64,000 bases of DNA from Treponema sp. GTDB taxonomy: Bacteria; Spirochaetota; Spirochaetia; Treponematales; Treponemataceae. Positions 25,773 to 34,930 of this stretch are shown here, piece after piece. Positions within the stretch are counted from its first letter, which is position 1. Every line of letters begins with the position of its first letter. A program made the position numbers and the translations under genes. Location: NCBI GenBank assembly GCA_017553635.1, contig JAFZKN010000022.1, positions 1 through 64,000 of the forward strand, written 5' to 3'. The notes beneath the pieces are model-generated. The model searched no databases. It was not told the origin of the DNA and saw nothing but the letters and a program-made list of their open reading frames with translations.

Positions 25773-26363
25773 TTATAAATCTCTGTATTTTTTTATATAT
25801 TTTCCGAGAATATCACACTCTATATTTACCCGGTCGTTTTCTTTAAGCAAAAACAGATTTGTATTCTGTAATGTATGAGGAATTACAGAAACCGTAAAAC
25901 TTTCTGAATCCATTTTTGCAACCGTCAGTGAAATTCCATTTACTGCAACCGAACCTTTTTCGACAATTCCGTTTAAAATTCCTTCTGAACAAATAAATCT
26001 GTATTCAATTGAATTTCCGTTTTTTAAAAGAGATTTTATTCTTGCGGTTCCATCAATATGTCCTGTTACGATATGACCTCCGAATCTGTCACATGCTTTC
26101 ATAGCTCTCTCAAGATTAACTTTGTGACCAGTCATAATCGTATTAAAGTCAGTTCTGGAAAATGTTTCTGGAGTTACATCCGCAAAAACTGTTTTATTAT
26201 TATGTTTTTCTGTTACTGTAAGGCAAATACCATTTACACAAAGACTGTCACCGATTTTTAAATCATCAAATGTAATATTATTACGTATTCCTATTCTTAC
26301 AGACTGCCCTGTTCTTCTTATATGAGTTATTTCACCTGTCTCTTCTACTATTCCGGTAAACAT
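25773..26363 (-). CDS. ribE: riboflavin synthase alpha chain
   Basis: Dismutates two lumazines to riboflavin. Two lumazine-binding repeats are visible: MFTGIVEETGEI with DSLCVNGICLTV in the first, and ETFSRT followed by GGHIVTGHIDGTARI, GSVAVNGISLTVA and TLQNTNL in the second. The ATG at 26363 is chosen because family members start MFTGIVEE and GGGAG precedes it; an upstream in-frame ATG exists at 26411. The 5' end overlaps the ribD 3' end by 32 bases, suggesting translational coupling. Confidence 0.94.
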   Translation of the reverse strand: MFTGIVEETGEITHIRRTGQSVRIGIRNNITFDDLKIGDSLCVNGICLTVTEKHNNKTVFADVTPETFSRTDFNTIMTGHKVNLERAMKACDRFGGHIVTGHIDGTARIKSLLKNGNSIEYRFICSEGILNGIVEKGSVAVNGISLTVAKMDSESFTVSVIPHTLQNTNLFLLKENDRVNIECDILGKYIKKYRDL

Positions 26364-27435
26364 CGCATTTCTCCCGGGTAAATTTATATTCAATAAGCAG
26401 ATCATTTTCAATTTCGTTTACCTTTTCCCTTTTGCCAAAACATATTTTATCTTTTTGAACAATAAATTTATCCGCAATATAAACCTGAATTTCATTTATA
26501 AGATTTTCTTTTACAGCAGTTTCTGCAATCTTTCCTGAACTCTCAAGAAGAACACTGTCACAATTCATTTTCCCAAGCTTTTCAAAAACCGCTTTTAAAT
26601 CCAGTTTATTCTCCTTTGTCTGGGAATATATAAGCTTAACATTCTTTTTTTTAAGGATATATTTTTTTATAAAATTATTACTGTGATGAAAAATCATTAC
26701 AGGAGAAATATCTGTCGTAGAAAGGATCCTTGAATTAAGATTTATTTTAAGTTTCCGGTCTAAAATTATCCGCATCGGCTGGTGTGCATTCTTTATATTT
26801 CGACATGTTAAAAGACAGTCATCTGAGTTTACGGTATTTGAACTTACCATAACAGCCGTTACACCTGCCCTTGTTTTATGAACTTCCTCAATCGATTTAT
26901 CTGAAGAGATCCGTTTATCATTTCCCGCAAATTTTGACACTCCATTTAATGACATGGCGTATTTTAAAATTACATAAGGACTTTTGTTTTTAATAAAATA
27001 AAAGAAATACGGATTTAAGCTGTCACATTCATCCTTTAAAATTCCCTCAAAAACTTTTATATTATTCTTTTTAAGGATTTTAATTCCTTTTTTATCTACA
27101 AGAGGATTCGGATCATAAGAACCCACGTAAACTTCTTTAATTCCGCTTTGGATGATTATGTCTGTACAAGCCGGCTGTTTCCCGACATGACAGCATGGTT
27201 CAAGCGTAACAAACAAAGATGAACCTTTTACATCATAATTATTGTTTACCGCATCAAAAATGGCATTTCTTTCTGCATGAAGATCACCGAATTTCTTATG
27301 ATAACCGCGGCCTATTATTTTTCCTTTTTTTACAAGAACTGCACCAACCAGAGGATTGGGATTTACAAAACCCTTCCCTTTTTCAGCGAGTAAAACAGCT
27401 TCTTTCATATAGTTTGATATAAAACTATTTTTCAT
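26332..27435 (-). CDS. ribD: bifunctional riboflavin deaminase/reductase RibD
   Basis: Second and third steps of riboflavin synthesis. The N-terminal cytidine-deaminase-like domain has NPNPLVGAVLVKKG, the zinc site DLHAERNAI and EPCCHVGKQPACTD. The C-terminal reductase domain begins near ILKYAMSLNGVSKF. 367 residues. First gene of ribD-ribE-ribBA-ribH. Its start codon has no Shine-Dalgarno sequence and lies in the 13-base spacer of a perfect 15-bp dyad (27413-27455). A second ATG ten codons in (27408) begins MKEAVLLAEKG, which is where many RibD proteins start, so the true start is uncertain. Confidence 0.93.
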   Translation of the reverse strand: MKNSFISNYMKEAVLLAEKGKGFVNPNPLVGAVLVKKGKIIGRGYHKKFGDLHAERNAIFDAVNNNYDVKGSSLFVTLEPCCHVGKQPACTDIIIQSGIKEVYVGSYDPNPLVDKKGIKILKKNNIKVFEGILKDECDSLNPYFFYFIKNKSPYVILKYAMSLNGVSKFAGNDKRISSDKSIEEVHKTRAGVTAVMVSSNTVNSDDCLLTCRNIKNAHQPMRIILDRKLKINLNSRILSTTDISPVMIFHHSNNFIKKYILKKKNVKLIYSQTKENKLDLKAVFEKLGKMNCDSVLLESSGKIAETAVKENLINEIQVYIADKFIVQKDKICFGKREKVNEIENDLLIEYKFTREKCDVYRNSRRDR

Positions 27436-27455
27436 GATATTAGTTTTATATCAAA
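27413..27455 (-). promoter_or_regulatory. perfect 15-bp dyad around the ribD start
   Basis: TTTGATATAAAACTA (27413-27427) and its exact reverse complement (27441-27455) flank 13 bases that contain the ribD ATG (27433-27435). On the minus strand the first arm contains TGATATAAA, an extended -10-like element (27445-27453), and a TTGATT lies 15 bases upstream (27466-27471). The dyad could be an operator over a near-leaderless promoter or an RNA hairpin presenting the start codon in its loop. Confidence 0.55.
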
Positions 27456-27496
27456 TCAATTTTAAAATCAAGAACTTCAGAAAAAATAGTTATTTT

Positions 27497-30400
27497 TTAT
27501 TCAAGAAATGAGAGTTTTTCACAGATAAATTCGCTTTTTTCTTTAAGCCCGATATTTCCTGTTTTAAGAAGAATCATATTTGGTTTTGCTGAATCAAGGG
27601 CCACCATATTTGCACTTTCTTTTATCAGCCGGAGGACTTTATCAACTTTGATTTCAGAAACCTTTGAAAATTCAACATTAACAACTCCCTTCTTTTCTTT
27701 GATCGAAGTAATATTAAGCTTTTTACATATACAGCGGATTTCTGAAAGCGTAATAAGACTGATAACCTCTTCAGGAATCGGGCCAAACCGGTCAAGAAGC
27801 TCAGTATAAATACCATCAAGTTCTTCTTTTGTCTGAACAGCTGCAATTTTTTTGTAGATTTCCATTTTTGTCTGCGGACTGTGAACGTATGTATCCGGGA
27901 TAAAGCCCGTATACTCAAATTCCATAAGAACTTCACTTTCAGGCTTGTAATCTTTTTGCATGGTTAAAATTGAAATTGCCTCGTTTAAAAGACGGAGATA
28001 CATATCAAAGCCGACAGAATATACATCACCTGACTGATCACGGCCCAGAAGATTTCCGGCTCCTCGTATTTCCATATCTTTCATCGCAATTTTAAATCCA
28101 CTTCCGAGTTCAGTAAAATCACTTATAACCTGGAGACGCTTCATTGCAACTTCGGAAAGAACTTTATTCTCAGGATAGAAAAGGTATGCATATGCTTTTT
28201 TATCGCTTCGACCGACACGTCCTCTCAACTGATAAAGCTGACTTACACCGTACATATCGGCCCTGTCGATGATAATTGTATTTACGTTAGGGATATCAAT
28301 TCCGTTTTCTATAATCGTTGTCGCAACAAGAATATGAAAACCACCCATCTTAAATCTTCTGAAAATGTCATCAAGCTCATCACTTGTCATCTGTCCGTGT
28401 GCCGTATCAATAAGCATTTCAGGAACAAGTTTTTCAAGTTTAAGTCTTGTTTCTTCCAGAGTTTCAACCCGATTATGAAGATAAAAAACCTGACCTCCCC
28501 TTTCAACTTCAAAACGGATTGCGCGTGCAACTTTTTCATCATCAAATGCATCTATGACAGTTTCAATCGGATGACGATTCTGAGGGGGTGTTGTCAACAG
28601 ACTCATGTCACGTATTTTTAAAAGTGACATATGAAGTGATCTTGGAATCGGAGTTGCAGAAAGAGAAAGAGAATCGATGTTGTTTTTAATTACCTTAAGC
28701 TTTTCTTTATCTTTAACACCAAATCTCTGTTCTTCATCAATAATCAAAAGTCCGATATTTTTAAACTTTACATCATTCTGAATTATTCGATGTGTTCCGA
28801 TTAAAATATCAACTTCACCTAAAGAAAGTTTTTCAAGTATTTTTTTCTGATCTTTTCTGGCAACAAATCTTGAAAGTTGTGCAATCGTAACCGGAAAATT
28901 CTTAAATCTTTCAAGACATGTTTCATAATGCTGTTCAGCAAGAATTGTTGTCGGAGCTAAAAATGCAACCTGTTTACCACCTAAAACAGCTTTAAATGCT
29001 GCCCTCATTGCTATTTCTGTTTTTCCATAACCGACATCGCCACAGACTAATCTGTCCATCGGAACAGGTTTTTCCATATCATCTTTTATTTCTCTGGTAA
29101 CCGTAATCTGATCTGGAGTATCTTCATATGGAAAAGCTGCCTCAAAAGCCATCTGCCATTCTGTATCTTTAGGAAATGCAAAACCTGTACTTGCTTTTCT
29201 TCTTGAATACAAATCAATAAGTTTATGTGCAAGATCTTCTACAGCTTTTTTTACACGGTTTTTACGATTTTCCCATGATTTACTTCCAATCGTATCAATT
29301 TTAGGAGCATTTCCTTCATTACCGATATATTTTTGAATTAAGTTAACCTGTTCAATTGGAACAAACGCATATTCTTCACCGGCATATTCAAGCTTAATAT
29401 AATCACGTTCATTTCCCATTGCCTTTACACGTTCAATTCCTTTAAAAATGCCTATTCCGTAATTAACATGAACGACATAGTCTCCGGCATTGAGGTCAAT
29501 AAATGTATCAATGACTGAACTTTTTACATGAGATAAAGATTTTGGAACATGTTTCTTTCTTCCAAAGATTTCGTTTTCCTGAATTACAAACAGTTTTAAT
29601 TCCGGAATTGCAAAACCCGAAGAAATCTGTTCAGGAATTAAAACGACTTTATTTTTAACCTCATCTTTCGTAAAATCCTTTAAGATTTCATTTATTCTAA
29701 GATTCTGATTTTCATCATTCGTGAATATATAAATATTCCAATTTTCTTTCTGTAAATTTGCAAGCTGTTCCTTTAAATAATTTATATTTCCAAAAAAACT
29801 TCTCGGCGGATCAATTGCAAAATTAAAATGTGTTATATCATCATTTCTGTTTTCTTCTGTTTGAGTATGAATTGATTTAAAAAATATATTTTTCCTGTGT
29901 TTTATGTAAAGTGCATCGAAATCAAAAATCATATTTTCGGGGCTTAAAACAAGTTCAACAGGTCTGGCTTTTTTATACAGTCCCGTATATTCTTTTTGTA
30001 AAACTTCTTTTGAATTTAAAAGTCTGTCAAAGTCGTAGAATATAACTGCTGTCTGTTCATCAAGATAATCTAAAACAGAATATTTTCTGTCAAACAATGC
30101 AGGATATAAAAGTTCTTCTCCTTCTGCTTCTTTACTGGTTTTTAATTTATAAATTAACTCTTCAAACTTCAAGTCCAAATCTGTTTTTTCAAGTCCCATC
30201 GATAAAGTGTATTCATCTGAAATGCGCTGGTTGTCTTTAAAAGTCTTATTCAGCTTTGAATAAAGCCTGTCAGCATCTTCGTCTGTCCAAAGGATTTCTT
30301 TTGATGGATAGACAGTTATTTCTTCAACAGATTCTATTGTCGTCTGAGTTTCAGTTTCAAAAGTCCTGATGTTTTCAATTTCATCAAAATCAAAAATAAT

Positions 30401-31012
30401 GCGGTATGGATGTTCTTCACATGAAAGATAAATATCGAGAACTTCACCTCTTAATGTAAATTCTCCGTTTACACTTACTTTAGGAACCCTAAGATATCCG
30501 AGCTTTGTAAGACTGTCTGCAATTTTTATCGTATCAATGCTCTGTCCCTTTTTTAAAGTAAAGCTGTTTTTATTCATGTATTCAGGCGGTGGAACCGGCG
30601 TTAAAAAAGAGCGCTGATTCATAATAAAGACACGTTTTTTTCCTGACGGATTTTCTTTTGAAGCAAGTTTTGCAAGTGCACCGGCCCGCTTTCTAAAAAC
30701 TACAGAACCTAACGAACATGCCCTGTATGGAACCGATGACCACCACGGAAGCCTTACTATTTCAATATCTTTTGAAAAAGTATCAAGGTCGGAAATTACA
30801 GTCTCTTCTTCTTTTTCTGTAGGTACGACAATCAATGTTTCAGGAACACTTTTTATATAAGCTGAACTTATGACAGAACTAAAACTTCCGTGCGCGCCTT
30901 CAATTTCTATCAGGAAATTAGACTCATCATTTGTCAAGGTGTTTATAAAATTATTGAAACTTTTCCACCTATTAATTGCATCTATTGGTAAATTTGATAA
31001 TAATGTATTCAT
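27497..31012 (-). CDS. mfd: transcription-repair coupling factor
   Basis: Removes RNA polymerase stalled at lesions and recruits UvrA. The UvrB-like N-terminal modules include WWSSVPYRACSLGS. The RNA-polymerase interaction domain carries GDYVVHVNYGIGIFKGIER. The RecG-like translocase has Walker A GDVGYGKTEIAMRAA, the DEEQ box IIDEEQRFGV, SATPIPRSLHMSL and IENGIDIPNVNTIIIDRAD with YQLRGRVGRSDK. The ATG at 31012 (1171 residues) is chosen over a longer ORF start at 31132, because it leaves a normal N-terminus and the longer form would overlap the divergent gene at 31050. ribD starts 61 bases downstream. Confidence 0.94.
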   Translation of the reverse strand: MNTLLSNLPIDAINRWKSFNNFINTLTNDESNFLIEIEGAHGSFSSVISSAYIKSVPETLIVVPTEKEEETVISDLDTFSKDIEIVRLPWWSSVPYRACSLGSVVFRKRAGALAKLASKENPSGKKRVFIMNQRSFLTPVPPPEYMNKNSFTLKKGQSIDTIKIADSLTKLGYLRVPKVSVNGEFTLRGEVLDIYLSCEEHPYRIIFDFDEIENIRTFETETQTTIESVEEITVYPSKEILWTDEDADRLYSKLNKTFKDNQRISDEYTLSMGLEKTDLDLKFEELIYKLKTSKEAEGEELLYPALFDRKYSVLDYLDEQTAVIFYDFDRLLNSKEVLQKEYTGLYKKARPVELVLSPENMIFDFDALYIKHRKNIFFKSIHTQTEENRNDDITHFNFAIDPPRSFFGNINYLKEQLANLQKENWNIYIFTNDENQNLRINEILKDFTKDEVKNKVVLIPEQISSGFAIPELKLFVIQENEIFGRKKHVPKSLSHVKSSVIDTFIDLNAGDYVVHVNYGIGIFKGIERVKAMGNERDYIKLEYAGEEYAFVPIEQVNLIQKYIGNEGNAPKIDTIGSKSWENRKNRVKKAVEDLAHKLIDLYSRRKASTGFAFPKDTEWQMAFEAAFPYEDTPDQITVTREIKDDMEKPVPMDRLVCGDVGYGKTEIAMRAAFKAVLGGKQVAFLAPTTILAEQHYETCLERFKNFPVTIAQLSRFVARKDQKKILEKLSLGEVDILIGTHRIIQNDVKFKNIGLLIIDEEQRFGVKDKEKLKVIKNNIDSLSLSATPIPRSLHMSLLKIRDMSLLTTPPQNRHPIETVIDAFDDEKVARAIRFEVERGGQVFYLHNRVETLEETRLKLEKLVPEMLIDTAHGQMTSDELDDIFRRFKMGGFHILVATTIIENGIDIPNVNTIIIDRADMYGVSQLYQLRGRVGRSDKKAYAYLFYPENKVLSEVAMKRLQVISDFTELGSGFKIAMKDMEIRGAGNLLGRDQSGDVYSVGFDMYLRLLNEAISILTMQKDYKPESEVLMEFEYTGFIPDTYVHSPQTKMEIYKKIAAVQTKEELDGIYTELLDRFGPIPEEVISLITLSEIRCICKKLNITSIKEKKGVVNVEFSKVSEIKVDKVLRLIKESANMVALDSAKPNMILLKTGNIGLKEKSEFICEKLSFLE

Positions 31013-31049
31013 AAATAGTTTCCGATAATCTAATTGTGAGGTAAATATT

Positions 31050-32036
31050 TTGAAAAAGATTACTTTTCTTATTATATCATTTTTTACATTGTTTGCACAT
31101 ACACTTTTTTCACAGATGAACCCGTTTGGCATTGAAACATCTCAGTATAAAGATGCAACTGTAACAATCAAGTTCTATGACAGAACAATGTACTATCCTG
31201 AAAATACTAAAGAAAACCCTATTCTGGTTCATATTACAATCTGTAATAACGGAACAGAAACCTTACGTTTTAAGCTTGCTGATGACAGAATGTTCAGTGC
31301 AGATTTTAATGCATATAACGTTAAAAACATAGGCCTTGACCAGACTGACGAAATAATAAGAAAAAGAACTACAAATCAATACGTTTACTTTAGGGAAATT
31401 GCCCTTGAAACCGGTGAAGAATATTCGTTCATCGAAAATGTAAAGGATTATTTAACATTTACAGAACCTGCAATTTATTACCTTGAACTTTCTTTTTATC
31501 CGGAACTTTATAAATCACGCTTTATTGAATTAAAATCAAACAGACTTACTCTGGAAATCCGTCCATCACCGACTGCAGCTTCTTCAAACATTATTCCACT
31601 TCAGTCTCAGACAGCGCAGATTTTAAAACCACAGCCTATATCACCTGATAAAGTTGTTGAACAGACAATCGTAGCACGTCAGAAATCTTTGTGGGACCAG
31701 TTCTTCCTTTACATCGACCTTGAAACAATGTTAAAGAGAGATCCTTTAAGAAAAAGAAAATATCAGAATTCATCTTCAAAAGAATGTGCAAAAATGCTTG
31801 AAGAATTTAAGTCAAACCTCATGGCTGAAAGAATTGATACTGATATTGTAAGTATTCCTGAAAAATTTGAAATTATCAGAACAACTTATACAGCAACAGA
31901 AGGAAAAGTTGTTGTACACCAGTGGTTTAAAAATCCTACTTTCTACGAAGTTAAACAGTATACATACTCTGTAAGACAGAGAGATGGTATCTGGCAGATA
32001 TATGATTACACTGTAGATAATCTGAGGACAGAATGA
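31050..32036 (+). CDS. exported protein of unknown function (328 aa)
   Basis: No family recognised. A signal peptide (KKITFLIISFFTLFAHTLFSQ) suggests export, probably to the periplasm. A beta-rich middle with ILVHITICNNGTETLRFKLADDRMFS resembles an immunoglobulin-like or BsuPI-type sandwich. The C-terminal part (about 215-328) contains SLWDQFFLYIDLETMLKRDP and ends VRQRDGIWQIYDYTVDNL, which resembles an NTF2-like or lipocalin-like small domain. The TTG start has GAGGT at 31038-31042. Four-base overlap with the next gene indicates co-translation. Confidence 0.6.
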   Translation: MKKITFLIISFFTLFAHTLFSQMNPFGIETSQYKDATVTIKFYDRTMYYPENTKENPILVHITICNNGTETLRFKLADDRMFSADFNAYNVKNIGLDQTDEIIRKRTTNQYVYFREIALETGEEYSFIENVKDYLTFTEPAIYYLELSFYPELYKSRFIELKSNRLTLEIRPSPTAASSNIIPLQSQTAQILKPQPISPDKVVEQTIVARQKSLWDQFFLYIDLETMLKRDPLRKRKYQNSSSKECAKMLEEFKSNLMAERIDTDIVSIPEKFEIIRTTYTATEGKVVVHQWFKNPTFYEVKQYTYSVRQRDGIWQIYDYTVDNLRTE

Positions 32037-32641
32037 AAGTTTTATTAATAGCGGACGATGAAAACTCTATTGAAAAAATCAATTCAAAATTAAATGAAAA
32101 TGGTTTTGATACAATTACTTACCGCTGGCTTTTAAAAGCACTTGATAATGTCGAAGAAATTTCTCCTGATGTTATCATAGTAAGTGCTTCAAGTTATCCT
32201 CGTCACTGGAAAACATTAGTTCAGTTTGTACAGACAGGCTTTTCTGGTAAAGTTCCTAAGGTTATTCTCTACCTTGAAAAACCCCTTGATGACGATGATG
32301 TTAAAAAATCAGAAGCGCTTAATATCGCAGGAATAATACAGAATTCTGATGAAAACTGTCTCGATGAATTAATCAAAATTATTTCTGACAAACAGTCTAA
32401 AACATATTCACTCATTTTTACAAATCCAAAATCAGGTGCATTTATAACAGGTACAATACTTAATTACGAAAATGACATTATTTCTTTTGAACCCGACTGC
32501 CCTTCTCAGATTTCTGTAATCAATGAAGACCAGGAAATTACTCAAGCTACCCTTAAAAGCAATAATTCAATCAAATACATAAGTGCAAAAGTAATTTCAA
32601 AAACAAACAATAACAGCAAAATTAAACTTCAGGTAATTTAA
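32033..32641 (+). CDS. receiver-like/PilZ-like protein of unknown function
   Basis: The first 115 residues have the alternating pattern of a CheY-like receiver (VLLIADDENSIEKINSKL, DVIIVSASSYPRHW, KVILYLEKPLDDDD). The expected phospho-acceptor Asp after the third strand is replaced (IIVSAS), so phosphorylation is unlikely. The second half (TYSLIFTNPKSGAFITGTILNYENDIISFEPD; key words SGAFITGTILNYE) has a small beta-barrel character like a degenerate PilZ domain without the RxxxR motif. It could be a signalling adaptor. Overlaps the preceding gene by four bases. Confidence 0.5.
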   Translation: MKVLLIADDENSIEKINSKLNENGFDTITYRWLLKALDNVEEISPDVIIVSASSYPRHWKTLVQFVQTGFSGKVPKVILYLEKPLDDDDVKKSEALNIAGIIQNSDENCLDELIKIISDKQSKTYSLIFTNPKSGAFITGTILNYENDIISFEPDCPSQISVINEDQEITQATLKSNNSIKYISAKVISKTNNNSKIKLQVI

Positions 32642-32646
32642 GAGAT

Positions 32647-33027
32647 ATGAAAAAGCAGGCTAAATTTTTTTGTGAAAATTGTGGTGAAGAAGTTGCACAG
32701 AATGCCAGATTCTGCAAAAAATGCGGCCGCTTTTTCTCTGCCGTAAGATGTCCAAATTGTGGAAAAGTCGGTTCAGCACATTCATTTACAAACGGATGTC
32801 CAAAATGCGGTTATGCAGAAAAAGGTCAGATGTCTTCCGGTGGAAAAAAATCTGACTCTTCAGAAAAAAATTACCCTGTAAAAAATCATTTCTACTTTCA
32901 CCGTCGTTTCACGTCTGGAATCGTAACAAAAAAATCATCAGGTTCTTCACTCCCGGTATGGATTTATTTTATTACAGTTGCCCTTCTCGTATTCATGATA
33001 TTTCTTTTCTTTAAGTGTTCAAGATAG
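32647..33027 (+). CDS. double zinc-ribbon membrane protein
   Basis: The first 60 residues hold two zinc ribbons: FCENCGEEVAQNARFCKKCGR and VRCPNCGKVGSAHSF with NGCPKCGYAEK (four CxxC pairs). A Ser/Lys-rich linker and a C-terminal transmembrane helix (VWIYFITVALLVFMIFLFF) follow. The topology suggests a cytoplasmic zinc domain tethered to the inner membrane. Function unknown. Starts five bases after the previous stop. Confidence 0.7.
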   Translation: MKKQAKFFCENCGEEVAQNARFCKKCGRFFSAVRCPNCGKVGSAHSFTNGCPKCGYAEKGQMSSGGKKSDSSEKNYPVKNHFYFHRRFTSGIVTKKSSGSSLPVWIYFITVALLVFMIFLFFKCSR

Positions 33028-33064
33028 AACAAAAAAGCACATCTGTTCTCTGCAGCATGGTTAA

Positions 33065-33096
33065 TTGATTAAAACTTAATTTTCTGATAATATAAT
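33065..33096 (+). promoter_or_regulatory. promoter of tRNA-Leu
   Basis: TTGATT (33065-33070) with TAATAT (33088-33093) at 17-base spacing. A perfect TATAAT overlaps it (33091-33096) at 20-base spacing. The tRNA starts nine to twelve bases further on. Confidence 0.6.
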
Positions 33097-33104
33097 TTTA
33101 TTAA

Positions 33105-33188
33105 GCCCGAATGGTGGAATTGGTAGACACGCTAGCTTCAGGTGCTAGTGGGAGCAATCCCGTAGGAGTTCAAGTCTCCTTCCGGGCA
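33105..33188 (+). tRNA. tRNA-Leu (anticodon CAG)
   Basis: Class II cloverleaf with a long variable arm (GGGAGCAATCCC region). The anticodon stem CTAGC/GCTAG encloses loop TTCAGGT with anticodon CAG, and the discriminator is A. The acceptor stem GCCCGAA against TCCGGGC has one A-C mismatch at pair 6. CCA is not encoded. Confidence 0.92.
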
Positions 33189-33192
33189 ATAT

Positions 33193-33939
33193 TTAAATCT
33201 TAAAGCTTACAGTTTTCCCGGTTAAAGGATGAATAAACTCAAGACTGTAAGCTGTAAACTTAAAGTCTCCGGATGCTTTTGCATTATATAGAACATCCCC
33301 TTTTACAGGAAAACCACACCATGCAAGATGACATCTTACCTGATGTCTGTATCCGTTTATTATTCTGCATTCAGCATAAAAATCTGATTTACTTTTCACA
33401 ATTTTTATTTCTGTTTTATACTTCTGTGAACCGCTTTTTTTTAAAGCAGCTTTAGTTGAATTTTCTAAAACAGGTCTTACACTCTTCCTACCTTCACCAA
33501 ATGGCCTGAAAAAACTTTCTAATGTAAAAATGCATGCTTCTCTTTCTTCTGCATTAATTTCCTGATTTAACGGAGGAAATCCAGAAAGAATTGACGCATT
33601 GTCTTTTATATAATCACATTCAGCACGATAATACTTAATAAAACGGCCTTCTTTCTGTTCATTTTCAAAAAAATCATATGAATGCTGATTACATGCAATC
33701 AGTAAAAGTCCATCAGTTAAAGTATCAATTCTGTGGACAAGACCACCTTCTACATATTTTTTCCCGTGAACGTCTTTAATCTGCGGATATATCGTTGAAA
33801 CATAATAAAATGCATTATCTTTGTCTTCTTCGTTTAAAGGAGCGCTTGGAATACCGTGAGGTTTATAAATTACAAGAAAAGGATTTTCTTCTGAAGGCTG
33901 AGAAATTATTTTAATTGTATTTTCAAAATTTTCAATCAT
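33193..33939 (-). CDS. RluA-family pseudouridine synthase (short form, no S4 domain)
   Basis: Converts specific uridines in rRNA or tRNA to pseudouridine. Opens with the catalytic domain: FLVIYKPHGIPSAPL, VHRIDTLTDGLLLIA with the catalytic Asp, and ECRIINGYRHQVRCHLAWCGFPVKGDVLY (key GYRHQVRCHL). At 248 residues it lacks the S4 domain of its upstream neighbour, with which it overlaps by eight bases. The site modified cannot be told from sequence. Downstream end lies five bases from the convergent tRNA-Leu. Confidence 0.85.
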   Translation of the reverse strand: MIENFENTIKIISQPSEENPFLVIYKPHGIPSAPLNEEDKDNAFYYVSTIYPQIKDVHGKKYVEGGLVHRIDTLTDGLLLIACNQHSYDFFENEQKEGRFIKYYRAECDYIKDNASILSGFPPLNQEINAEEREACIFTLESFFRPFGEGRKSVRPVLENSTKAALKKSGSQKYKTEIKIVKSKSDFYAECRIINGYRHQVRCHLAWCGFPVKGDVLYNAKASGDFKFTAYSLEFIHPLTGKTVSFKI

Positions 33940-34930
33940 TATTTTTTAAATACCTTTTTGGAAGTTCAGGGACTTCTTTTGTAAAATTCTTTTTCAGTTC
34001 AGATATAATTTGTTTAAATCTTTCCGGAACAGCTGCCTTAAATCTTGTAAACTTTTCCTGCTGTGGAAGTCTTATATCAATCTGTCTTGAATGAAGCATC
34101 AATGTTGCATCAGGAAAAAGGCTGTCTTTTTTTCCATAAATAGGATCTCCTAAAATAGGACAGCCTAAATATTTCATATGTACCCTTATCTGGTGAGTTC
34201 TGCCGGTTTTTATTCTTACACGAATCAATGAATAATTTCCGTAATAAGCTATTACACGATAAAGCGTCCTTGCATATTTTCCGGCATCAGAATCTGTAAC
34301 AGCTTTAAATTTTTTTCTGTCCTTTGTATCCCTTACAATCTGAGTCTTTACATCACCAGCAGAAGCAGGAGGTCTTCCTTTTGTAATCAAAATATATTCT
34401 TTATGAAGAAATTTATTATAAAACTGTTCACTCAACCATAAATGAGAATCTGAATTTTTTGCAGTTATAATTATCCCAGAAGTATCTTTATCAAGTCTGT
34501 GAACAATTCCAGGTCTTCTGTTTTCAAGAACTTTTGCAATATCATCATCAAAAATCTGAACAACAGAACTTCTTCCCCAGTGGTATAAAAGCGCATTAAC
34601 CAGAGTTCCATTCCAGTTTCCGCTTGCAGGATGAGTTACCATTCCCTGTTCTTTATTAACAACTGTTACATTTTCATCTTCATAAATTATTTTTAGTGGA
34701 ATATTTTCAGGCTCAATATTTGTCGGAATGTTTTCGTCCCATTCAATTTCTATTACATCATTTGCCTTAACTTTGCTTGAAAGTTTAGCAAGCTTCTGAT
34801 TAACATAAATTTCAGTAGCAGAAGATTTTAATTTAGAACGGTTCATACCATCTTTAAGAGAAGCAACGTATTTATCGAGTCGCATCGAATCTTTAAAATC
34901 AGATGGAACTGTATTACTAAAAAACGGCAC
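33932..34930 (-). CDS. rluD: RluD-family 23S rRNA pseudouridine synthase
   Basis: An N-terminal S4 RNA-binding domain (SMRLDKYVASLKDGMNRSKLK, about residues 15-75) is followed by the catalytic domain with VVNKEQGMVTHPASGN, PGIVHRLDKDTSGIIITAKN (catalytic Asp of HRLDKDTSG) and RVRIKTGRTHQIRVHMKYLG with PILGDPIYG. The length of 332 residues fits RluD. In E. coli RluD modifies helix 69 of 23S rRNA; assignment to RluD rather than another RluA subgroup is an inference. Confidence 0.85.
   Translation of the reverse strand: MPFFSNTVPSDFKDSMRLDKYVASLKDGMNRSKLKSSATEIYVNQKLAKLSSKVKANDVIEIEWDENIPTNIEPENIPLKIIYEDENVTVVNKEQGMVTHPASGNWNGTLVNALLYHWGRSSVVQIFDDDIAKVLENRRPGIVHRLDKDTSGIIITAKNSDSHLWLSEQFYNKFLHKEYILITKGRPPASAGDVKTQIVRDTKDRKKFKAVTDSDAGKYARTLYRVIAYYGNYSLIRVRIKTGRTHQIRVHMKYLGCPILGDPIYGKKDSLFPDATLMLHSRQIDIRLPQQEKFTRFKAAVPERFKQIISELKKNFTKEVPELPKRYLKNND

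Noticed and set aside
27436..27496. Looked for an FMN riboswitch upstream of ribD
   Set aside because: The 61-base gap is far too short and has none of the conserved riboswitch segments.
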